Positions 7,289-12,067 of a stretch of DNA of 12,067 nt are shown one piece after another. The stretch lies in NCBI GenBank assembly GCA_031262845.1, contig JAISGZ010000071.1, positions 1-12,067 on the forward strand, in the 5' to 3' direction. The DNA is from Propionibacteriaceae bacterium. Lineage in GTDB: Bacteria > Actinomycetota > Actinomycetes > Propionibacteriales > Propionibacteriaceae. The notes beneath the pieces were generated by a model that had not been told where the DNA came from, did not search any database, and saw only the letters and a program-made list of their open reading frames with translations. Position 1 is the stretch's first letter, and each line of letters starts with the position of its first letter. Position numbers and translations under genes: made by a program.

Positions 7289-7766
7289 CCAGCAACCCGA
7301 CCCGACGCCACTAACCCAGCCCGAGGCCGCCCCCGACTCGGCAACGACCGCGGACCAGGAGCGGGCTGGAGTCCGCCGCCAAACCCGTCAGCGCACGACC
7401 ATCGAAAGCTACCTCGCCCAGCACCGTGATTTTCAGACCGCCCAACAAGTTTTCGACCATCTCCGCACCAGTGGACACCACATCAGCTTGGCCACCGTCT
7501 ACCGCACCCTGACTCAATTGGCGGCCGCTGACCGACTTGACCAACGCCATCTGGACAGCGGCGAGGTGGCCTACCGGTTCTGTGCCACCGGCCCCCACCA
7601 CCATCTGATGTGCCGGGATTGCCACAAAACCGTCGAAATCGCCGCCGACAGCGTCGAACGCTGGGCGGCCGACGTGGCCTCGGAACACGGTTTCGCCGAG
7701 ATGACCCACGACATCGAACTCTCCGGCGTCTGCGCCGATTGCGTCGCCCGGACCACTGTCGAGTAA
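7275..7766 (+). CDS. zur: Zinc uptake regulator, Fur family
   Basis: Zn(II)-dependent transcriptional repressor of zinc-uptake genes. The 163-residue product has a disordered, acidic/Gln-rich head (1-30), then a winged helix with recognition helix SLATVYRTL (71-79), then the Fur-family dimerisation/metal domain. It has two CxxC pairs, CRDC (113-116) and CADC (153-156), forming the structural zinc site, and a His-rich HHH (108-110) typical of the regulatory site. A frame open from 7119 runs antisense-like through znuB; the true start is ATG 7275, with GGAG (7265-7268) 6 nt upstream, giving a 14-nt overlap with znuB and likely translational coupling. Placement as the last gene of the operon and the Zur-like box in front of znuA argue for Zur rather than Fur or PerR. 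Autorepression is expected. Confidence 0.92.
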   Translation: MTNTDQQPDPTPLTQPEAAPDSATTADQERAGVRRQTRQRTTIESYLAQHRDFQTAQQVFDHLRTSGHHISLATVYRTLTQLAAADRLDQRHLDSGEVAYRFCATGPHHHLMCRDCHKTVEIAADSVERWAADVASEHGFAEMTHDIELSGVCADCVARTTVE

Positions 7767-7769
7767 CAG

Positions 7770-7811
7770 GCCACGATCAACCCAGCGACGTGGCTGAACT
7801 GACAAAGTCAG
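7770..7811 (+). terminator. Possible weak terminator after zur
   Basis: Two small hairpins follow the zur stop: GCCACG (7770-7775) with CGTGGC (7789-7794), and CTGAC (7799-7803) with GTCAG (7807-7811). A third, CCAGG/CCTGG (7863-7880), lies 9 nt after the stop of the convergent gene. None has a U-tract, so this is a guess based on position between convergent genes. Confidence 0.25.
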
Positions 7812-7888
7812 CCTCGAGCAAAGTCAGCATCAGGGCAAATCGGTTCACTCGTGCCCTAGTCACCAGGCCGTAAGACCTGGCTGACCGC

Positions 7889-8518
7889 CTAATCGGCCAT
7901 GGCGCCGACTGGCGTCTCCTCGCTGTCCAAACCCATCAGGCGGCCCAGGCCGGCCATGATGACCGCCGGCTGCTCGCCGAAGTCGGTCACCGCCAGATGG
8001 CCGAAATGGTCTTCGGTCAGTTCCTCGACCACTGCCGCCGGCCGACTCGGCCGCTCCATCTCACCGGCGTAGGCCGAGCAAACGTCAGCCCATAATTCGT
8101 TGTCACAATCGACGTGGCGCTGGAGCCAGGCGATGGCCCGCTGCGGATCGGCCTCCAGATCTTGGAGCCGGTCCAACAACTCGAGGAAATCCATCAGACA
8201 CTCGGCCACGTGAATCGGTTGCCACGACGAACAGCCGGGATAGGCGAAGTAAACCGGGAAATCTGGTTCCTCGTCGAGGTCGATAAAGAACGGCGCCTGG
8301 TCGGCGTTCAATCCGATCACCCACCACGGTGACCGCCAGCCGGACCGACCGTCACACAGGTCTACCCCGACCTCATCGACTCGGAAACCGATTTGGATCG
8401 TTTCCCAGCCGGCTGGTGTCGGATAGCGCTGCGGCAGCACGTCGTTATCGAGGAGACACGCTTGATCGAGAAAGTCCACCACGCTCTCAGGGAGGTCCAT
8501 TCCTTCTACCACGCCCAT
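7889..8518 (-). CDS. Hypothetical protein, possible SUKH (SMI1/KNR4-like) domain
   Basis: A 209-residue soluble acidic protein without signal peptide or membrane segment. The central part (about 62-117) runs RSPWWVIGLNADQAPFFIDL, then FPVYFAYPGCSSW, then a helix AECLMDFLELLDRL. This order of a Trp-rich strand, a 'D' strand reporting an ordered core, 'FPVY', a Trp, and a closing amphipathic helix resembles SUKH-superfamily proteins, which include immunity proteins of polymorphic toxins. The resemblance is by eye and weak. The remaining C-terminal ~90 residues are helical and acidic. No toxin gene lies beside it. The start is uncertain: ATG 8518 has no Shine-Dalgarno, and Met7 (8500) has AGAAGGA directly against it. 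It is convergent with zur and downstream of the MBL gene on the same strand, 158 bp away. Confidence 0.65.
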   Translation of the reverse strand: MGVVEGMDLPESVVDFLDQACLLDNDVLPQRYPTPAGWETIQIGFRVDEVGVDLCDGRSGWRSPWWVIGLNADQAPFFIDLDEEPDFPVYFAYPGCSSWQPIHVAECLMDFLELLDRLQDLEADPQRAIAWLQRHVDCDNELWADVCSAYAGEMERPSRPAAVVEELTEDHFGHLAVTDFGEQPAVIMAGLGRLMGLDSEETPVGAMAD

Positions 8519-8676
8519 TGCATACCCACTGATTAACTGTCTTGATTGGGCCTACGGCTGACCCAGATAACTGCTCAGTATCGTAGAGCGGACCTTATCG
8601 CGGCTGGCCACCACCCCTGAATAAGCCGGCCACCAGTTCGGCGGCCGGGATCTGAGTCGGGCCTGATTTCACGGGC

Positions 8677-9345
8677 TCACCAGCCACGTTGCCGCCATAG
8701 TCCCAAGTCGGGACGCTCCGCCCCCAAGGTCGTCGGCCGACCGTGGCCAGGATGGACCACAGCCGTGTCATCGAAACGGTCGAACAGACGCTCGGTGACG
8801 TCGTCCAGCAGTTGTTGGAAGCGCACCGGGTCGTGGTCGGTGTTGCCGACGCCACCGGGAAACAGGGAGTCGCCCGTGAACAGGTGGACCGGCTGATCCG
8901 GTAGCCGCAGGACGACGGCGATCGAGCCGGGGGTGTGGCCACGTAAGCCGATGACGTCCAAACTCAGTCCGGGGAAGGCGATGACATCACCGTCGGCCAC
9001 CGGCCGGTCGATCGTGACCCCGATGGCGGTTTCGATGGCGGCTTGGTCGGCTCGGCCGGCGATGGTCTCGGCGCCCGTCCGAGCCACCACCTCGGCCAGC
9101 GCCTGAATGTGGTCAGGGTGGGCGTGGGTTGTGATGATCGCCGCCAACCGGGCCGGCAGCGCCGTATCAGCGCTCCCCTGTTCCACCAGGCGAAGAATCG
9201 CCGCCGCCTCATCGGCCGCATCGATCAGGACCTGAAACCCGGTCGCTGCGACCGTCAGCAGATAAACATTGTTGTCGTACTGCGACACCGAGATCTGTCG
9301 TCCGATGACTGGGGAGCTGGTCACCTGCGTGGAATCTGTTGCCAT
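8677..9345 (-). CDS. MBL-fold metallo-hydrolase (glyoxalase II-like)
   Basis: Metallo-beta-lactamase fold hydrolase, 222 residues. Metal-binding motifs numbered from Met9345: TTHAHPDH (~71-78), the third ligand in GLRGHTPGS (~132-140), GDSLFPGG (~158-165) with the bridging Asp, and the last His in HPGHGRPTTLG (~197-207). It ends in the typical ERPDLGLWRQRGW. The pattern fits small actinobacterial glyoxalase-II-like hydrolases that act on thioesters, but the substrate cannot be read from the sequence. The frame stays open to a GTG at 9393, but the ATG at 9345 fits better: it starts at the conserved length and sits 7 nt after a -10-like TATCAT, with no Shine-Dalgarno, suggesting a leaderless mRNA. 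It lies 67 nt downstream of tRNA-Gly on the same strand. Confidence 0.88.
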   Translation of the reverse strand: MATDSTQVTSSPVIGRQISVSQYDNNVYLLTVAATGFQVLIDAADEAAAILRLVEQGSADTALPARLAAIITTHAHPDHIQALAEVVARTGAETIAGRADQAAIETAIGVTIDRPVADGDVIAFPGLSLDVIGLRGHTPGSIAVVLRLPDQPVHLFTGDSLFPGGVGNTDHDPVRFQQLLDDVTERLFDRFDDTAVVHPGHGRPTTLGAERPDLGLWRQRGW

Positions 9346-9380
9346 AGCAGGATGATACGGGAGCGACCGGGGCTGGAAAA
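9345..9380 (-). promoter_or_regulatory. Possible leaderless promoter for the MBL gene
   Basis: Read on the minus strand: a weak -35 TTTTCC (9375-9380), a 17-bp spacer, -10 TATCAT (9352-9357), then 6 nt to the A of ATG 9345. The -10 matches the consensus at 5 of 6 positions. No Shine-Dalgarno lies before the ATG. Confidence 0.45.
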
Positions 9381-9412
9381 TCGTCACGGCCACGACAACA
9401 AGCTTGTTAGAG

Positions 9413-9483
9413 AGCGAATGACGGGAATCGAACCCGCATTAACAGCTTGGGAAGCTGCTGTTCTGCCATTGAACTACATTCGC
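9413..9483 (-). tRNA. tRNA-Gly (anticodon CCC)
   Basis: A full 71-nt cloverleaf: acceptor GCGAATG/CATTCGC (7 bp), D arm GTTC/GAAC with a 7-nt loop, anticodon stem GCAGC/GCTGT (one G-U), loop TTCCCAA with anticodon CCC at plus-strand 9449-9451, a 4-nt variable loop, and T arm GCGGG/CCCGT (one G-U) with loop TTCGATT. The discriminator base is U, normal for bacterial tRNA-Gly. CCA is not encoded. It reads GGG codons. Immediately after the 3' end is a 12-bp palindrome, AACAAGCTTGTT (9397-9408), without a U-tract. Confidence 0.95.
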
Positions 9484-9497
9484 CAGAGACACCCTCG

Positions 9498-9527
9498 ACT
9501 ACCACGCGACCTGGTGACAGTAGTCAA
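9498..9527 (-). promoter_or_regulatory. Possible tRNA-Gly promoter
   Basis: On the minus strand, TTGACT (9522-9527) matches the -35 consensus at five of six bases. An 18-bp spacer leads to a poor -10, GGTAGT (9498-9503), 14 nt before the mature tRNA 5' end. Only the -35 is convincing. Confidence 0.3.
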
Positions 9528-9647
9528 ACCACCGCCAACCGCAGCCACGTGACCTTGAATCAGAACAACCGGAGCGGTGGCCGAGGCACCCGACGGCTGA
9601 CCCGAAAAAGGCGGGGCCTAGCATAGCGTATAAAGAGGTTTCACAAA

Positions 9648-9695
9648 GTTGCGTCGGGTCGACTCAATATGTAACATGAGCGTCATCGACTCAAC
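9648..9695 (+). promoter_or_regulatory. hsp20 promoter with two HAIR-like (HspR) operators
   Basis: The HAIR consensus bound by actinobacterial HspR is CTTGAGT-N7-ACTCAAG. Two sites here keep the exact N7 spacing: GTTGCGT-N7-ACTCAAT (9648-9668) and CATGAGC-N7-ACTCAAC (9675-9695), each matching 11 of 14 positions. Their centres are 27 bp apart. The first overlaps a -35 TTGCGT (9649-9654). The second overlaps the end of a -10 TAACAT (9672-9677, 17-bp spacer) and the predicted start near 9684. A TATAAA at 9630-9635 could belong to an alternative promoter. Confidence 0.6.
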
Positions 9696-9706
9696 TCTGG
9701 GAAAGG

Positions 9707-9763
9707 AGCCCGGCCGCGGGCTACCACCCCCAGGTCAGATCACGGGTTTCCCCGGCTGACCTG
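9707..9763 (+). promoter_or_regulatory. Structured hsp20 5' leader (two hairpins)
   Basis: Hairpin 1: AGCCCG (9707-9712), loop GCCG, CGGGCT (9717-9722), perfect. Hairpin 2: CAGGTCAG (9731-9738) pairs perfectly with CTGACCTG (9756-9763), enclosing an inner CGGG/CCCG stem (9743-9746 with 9751-9754). Hairpin 2 ends 11 nt before the AAGGAG ribosome site (9775-9780). Neither sequesters that site, so a classic thermometer is not evident; mRNA stabilisation is another option. Confidence 0.5.
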
Positions 9764-9788
9764 TCGAGATAGACAAGGAGAAATAACT

Positions 9789-10256
9789 ATGGCCACACCA
9801 TTCGATCCGTTCCGCGATGTCGATCGCTTCCTCAACCAAGTCAGCCGCAGCGTCGCCTCGGGCGCCCGTTCGATGCCGATGGACCTGTTCCGCCAGGGCG
9901 ACCATTTCATCGTCAAGGTCGATTTGCCCGGTGTCAAAGCCGACCAGATCGACATCGACGTCGATGACCGGACCCTGACGATCCGGGCCGAGCGGCTCGC
10001 CGAAACCTTCGACACAACGGATGACAAGAATCAGTGGGTGTCCCGGGAGCGGATTTCCGGTACTTACGCCCGCCAGATCACGTTGGGCTCGGGACTCGAC
10101 GTCTCTCAGATTACGGCCGACTACACCGACGGCGTCTTGACGCTGACGTTGCCGGTCGCCGAAGAGGCCAAGCCGCGCAAGATTGCCGTTCAGAGTGGCT
10201 CGGCCTCCCCCAGTCTGGGAGCCGGTGTCATCGACGGCAAGGTTCCGGTCAGCTGA
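9789..10256 (+). CDS. Small heat shock protein, Hsp20/alpha-crystallin family
   Basis: ATP-independent holdase chaperone that binds unfolding proteins in the cytoplasm and forms oligomers. It has 155 residues. A short N-terminal arm (1-34, FDPFRDVDRFLNQ) is followed by the alpha-crystallin domain (~35-135): DHFIVKVDLPGVKADQI (38-54), DVDDRTLTIRAERL (57-70), an acidic L57-type loop (71-84), and the hallmark DGVLTLTLP (114-122). The C-terminal tail (136-155) is short and ends in VPVS; PRKIAVQ (129-135) supplies the IxV-like motif. ATG 9789 follows AAGGAG (9775-9780) with 8-nt spacing. It is monocistronic: promoter with HAIR-like boxes upstream, strong terminator downstream. By family and operator it resembles HspR-controlled Hsp20 (Acr2-type) genes of actinobacteria. 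No chaperone partner is adjacent. Confidence 0.93.
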   Translation: MATPFDPFRDVDRFLNQVSRSVASGARSMPMDLFRQGDHFIVKVDLPGVKADQIDIDVDDRTLTIRAERLAETFDTTDDKNQWVSRERISGTYARQITLGSGLDVSQITADYTDGVLTLTLPVAEEAKPRKIAVQSGSASPSLGAGVIDGKVPVS

Positions 10257-10323
10257 CCCAGCCAGTCACCAGCCGGGGCTGACGGCCCTCACGGGAGGCA
10301 AGTCCACCAGTTCCCTCTGACTC

Positions 10324-10389
10324 AGTGGGGCTCTTTCCTGAGATGGTTAACCACCCGATCGGGAAAGGGCCCCACTACTTTTTGTTTTT
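10324..10389 (+). terminator. Strong intrinsic terminator after hsp20
   Basis: The left arm AGTGGGGCTCTTTCC (10324-10338) pairs over 15 bp with 10362-10376 (one G-U; one further G-U can extend it). The apical loop itself holds the palindrome TGGTTAACCA (10344-10353). The stem is followed by T-rich sequence (five T, G, five T; 10379-10389). It lies 67 bp after the hsp20 stop. The rest of the gap to 10493 shows no gene. Confidence 0.93.
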
Positions 10390-10493
10390 GCCTGTTTCAG
10401 GCGCGTTTTTGTTTTAGGACTGGTTCTGTTTGTCGGCCAAGGCCGTGGCCTAGGAGAGTTCAAGTGCAGCTGACCAAGTGGTGATCTGTCGGT

Positions 10494-11777
10494 CTAATGA
10501 CCAGTTCTGGCAGAACCTGAGCTTTCGGTCTGACTGGCCGACTCGGGCTGGCTCAGTCCGTAAGCCTGGTGGAGCAGCCAGATCGGGTGTTCGACCTGCG
10601 CCCCGGTGTGATGACGGAGTTGCCAGCGGCAGGTTTCCGTATCACAGACGGCCAACTTCGGACTGACGGCGACGATCTTGTCGAACAGCGGTTGACCAAC
10701 CGCTCGGGCGATCGGATATTTCTCGCGTTTCAACCCGTAGGTGCCGGCGATGCCACAACAGGTGGCGCCCGATTCGACGACCGTCAATTGCGGAATCAAG
10801 CGCAGCAAGGGCACCGCCGGATGGCCGATGCCCTGACTCTTGAGCTGGCAGGGGGCGTGGTAGACGACGGTCATCGGGTTGGGCCGCAAATTTAACGGCA
10901 ACTCGCCCCGATCGGCCAGATCGAGCAGAAATTCGCAGATATCCCAGGTCCGGGCCCCGACCGCCGCCAACTCCGGATCGTCGACACCGAGAATGAGGCG
11001 GGCCTCGTGTTTCAGCATCCCCTGACAGGAACCAGCCGTCGACACGATCGGCAGATCGCGCGGGGCTTGATCAAGATCGGCCACCAGCTGCCGGACCCAC
11101 GACCGAGCGGTGTCGAACAGACCATTCGACTGGAGAGCCATGCCACAGCAGCCTTGCTTCGGCACCAAAACGCGATAACCAATGTGTTCGAGGACTTCAA
11201 CCGCCCGAATTGAGGTTTCAACCTCGAAGTAGTTACCGGCGCAGCCGTGGAAGAAGACAACTGTTCCCCGATTGCCGGCGCCGGGCGCTGAATGATGGTT
11301 GCGCCACCAGCTTTGGAAACTGTGGCGTTGAATCGGTGGCATGGCGGCGTCACGGTGAATCCCGGCCACTTTTTCCGCCACCACCCGGATCGGCTTACTC
11401 GCCAAAGCCGCGTTGGCCAGGGGCGCGACCGGACTGAGCGCCACACCCATCAGGGTGGTGCGTGAGATCAACTGATCCCGCCACGGCATGTGGCCCTTTT
11501 TCATTGCCGCCCGGGCAATGCCATTGAGTTCGGAGACTTTGACTCCCTGGGGGCAGACCACGGTACAGGTGCCACAACTTGAGCAGTAATCCAAACTGTG
11601 ATCGACCGAGGCCCCGAGGCGGAACCGTTCGGCTTGCGGGCCAATGTATTTCGGCCCCGGGAACAGCGGCGTCACTGCCATGACCGGGCACTGACTCTCA
11701 CAGATCGTGCATTTGACGCACTGATCGACGCTGGCCTTGGTCAACTGGACCGTTTCGTGGCTAGTGGGCTCGAACAT
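10494..11777 (-). CDS. glpC: Anaerobic glycerol-3-phosphate dehydrogenase subunit C (iron-sulfur, CCG domains)
   Basis: Electron-transfer subunit that is thought to link the GlpA/GlpB dehydrogenase to membrane quinones during anaerobic glycerol-3-phosphate oxidation. It has 427 residues (E. coli GlpC is ~396). Two 4Fe-4S ferredoxin-type motifs: CVKCTICESQCP (20-31) and CSSCGTCTVVCP (65-76). Two CCG (heterodisulfide-reductase-like) domains: HGCAGNYFE (177-185) with GCCGM (209-213), and HAPCQLKSQG (307-316) with TCCGIAGTYG (339-348). Further Cys at 251, 378 and 383 may complete the cluster sites. The tail after ~410 is Ser/Glu-rich and not conserved. ATG 11777 is preceded by a purine-rich GGAGGGGGAAG. 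It overlaps the end of glpB by 17 nt. The family also resembles LutA/GlcF-type proteins, but the GlpB neighbour supports GlpC. Confidence 0.92.
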   Translation of the reverse strand: MFEPTSHETVQLTKASVDQCVKCTICESQCPVMAVTPLFPGPKYIGPQAERFRLGASVDHSLDYCSSCGTCTVVCPQGVKVSELNGIARAAMKKGHMPWRDQLISRTTLMGVALSPVAPLANAALASKPIRVVAEKVAGIHRDAAMPPIQRHSFQSWWRNHHSAPGAGNRGTVVFFHGCAGNYFEVETSIRAVEVLEHIGYRVLVPKQGCCGMALQSNGLFDTARSWVRQLVADLDQAPRDLPIVSTAGSCQGMLKHEARLILGVDDPELAAVGARTWDICEFLLDLADRGELPLNLRPNPMTVVYHAPCQLKSQGIGHPAVPLLRLIPQLTVVESGATCCGIAGTYGLKREKYPIARAVGQPLFDKIVAVSPKLAVCDTETCRWQLRHHTGAQVEHPIWLLHQAYGLSQPESASQTESSGSARTGH

Positions 11778-12067
11778 GGTCTTCCCCCTCCCGCTCGTGA
11801 ACCGCGGCCGCCGAACTCAGGATGGCGCTGGTGGCGGCCCACGCCGACCCGATAGCGATACCCTCGCCCGATTTCTCCGACCAGCGGATGGCGCCACCCA
11901 AGAGCGACCCGGCGGCGTGCAGATTGTCGTAAACCGGCGTCCCTTGAGAGTCGAGTACGCGCATCGCCGGATCGACCGCCACCCCGATCCGGAACAAGGC
12001 TTGATCTGGCCAATAGTCACCGGTCAACAAGTCGCTGTTGGCGTCACCGCCGTCGACGCCGCGCAGG
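11761..12067 (-). CDS. glpB: Anaerobic glycerol-3-phosphate dehydrogenase subunit B, C-terminal part
   Basis: The frame is open from the window edge (12067) to a TAG at 11761-11763, giving ~101 residues of C-terminus; the start lies beyond the window. The segment VDPAMRVLDSQGTPVYDNLHAAGSLLGG, followed by GEGIAIGSAWAA, is the FAD-binding C-terminal signature of GlpB-type flavoproteins (the 'NLYAAGAVLGG' and 'GxGxAI.TGWxA' blocks). GlpB with GlpA forms the FAD/FMN dehydrogenase that oxidises glycerol 3-phosphate to dihydroxyacetone phosphate. The order glpB-glpC matches the classical glpABC operon, so glpA is expected upstream outside the window. Its last 17 nt overlap the start of glpC. A TTG at 12030 is internal and is not the start. 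Confidence 0.8.
   Translation of the reverse strand, partial: LRGVDGGDANSDLLTGDYWPDQALFRIGVAVDPAMRVLDSQGTPVYDNLHAAGSLLGGAIRWSEKSGEGIAIGSAWAATSAILSSAAAVHEREGEDHVRAH

Noticed and set aside
8595..8676. Open peptide after the MBL stop in another minus-strand frame (EPVKSGPTQIPAAELVAGLFRG...)
   Set aside because: It looks somewhat protein-like, but the MBL protein already ends in its family-typical WRQRGW, and there is no start with a ribosome site. A frameshifted C-terminus is unlikely.
9731..9780. hsp20 leader as a ROSE or fourU RNA thermometer
   Set aside because: Neither hairpin pairs with the AAGGAG site, and no UUUU or U(U/C)GCU element faces it.
10427..10453. GGCC-rich imperfect hairpin downstream of glpC as its terminator
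   Set aside because: The stem has a mismatch and no reasonable loop, and no U-tract follows on the minus strand.
1..12067. CRISPR array, insertion sequence, integrase or prophage
   Set aside because: No regularly spaced identical repeats with unique spacers, no transposase or integrase frame, and no terminal inverted repeats were seen. The only array (786-1004) is short and degenerate.

Overview
The window looks like chromosomal DNA of a high-GC actinobacterium, possibly near Propionibacteriales. The reasons are GC-rich codon use, Pro/Ala-rich membrane proteins, a Fur-family zinc regulator placed behind znuABC, promoters that put the +1 on the start codon (leaderless mRNAs), and HAIR-like heat-shock operators. 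The lineage is inference; no rRNA or other marker is present. Nothing here looks like phage, transposon or CRISPR.

Layout. 1-648 (minus): 5' part of a two-TM membrane protein with a proline-rich cytoplasmic head. 649-988: no gene, but a degenerate tandem repeat with a period of about 62-71 bp that runs into the end of the next gene. 989-4040 (minus): glyQS (glycyl-tRNA synthetase) followed by dusB (tRNA-dihydrouridine synthase), probably one transcript concerned with tRNA. 4041-4360: gene-free divergent spacer. 4361-7766 (plus): a complete zinc-uptake operon znuA-znuC-znuB-zur. A perfect 15-bp Zur/Fur-type palindrome lies across the promoter -10 and the znuA start codon. 7767-7888: convergent spacer with small hairpins. 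7889-8518 (minus): a protein with weak SUKH (SMI1/KNR4) resemblance. 8677-9345 (minus): an MBL-fold hydrolase. 9413-9483 (minus): tRNA-Gly(CCC). 9484-9788: regulatory region for a small heat shock protein, with two HAIR-like inverted repeats over the promoter and a structured leader. 9789-10256 (plus): hsp20, followed by a strong intrinsic terminator. 10494-12067 (minus): glpC and the 3' end of glpB, from an anaerobic glycerol-3-phosphate dehydrogenase operon.

How the parts work together. The zinc operon is a closed feedback loop. The lipoprotein ZnuA captures Zn(II), ZnuB (permease) and ZnuC (ATPase) import it, and Zur, the last gene, should shut the operon off by binding the palindrome when zinc is sufficient. 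ZnuB and ZnuC both carry unusual His-rich C-terminal tails. The hsp20 promoter appears to be under HspR-type repression.

I found no convincing new multi-gene system. The most informative signals are regulatory: the leaderless Zur-controlled znuA start, the paired HAIR-like boxes, the repeat array next to dusB, and the lineage-specific insert and tails in otherwise standard enzymes.
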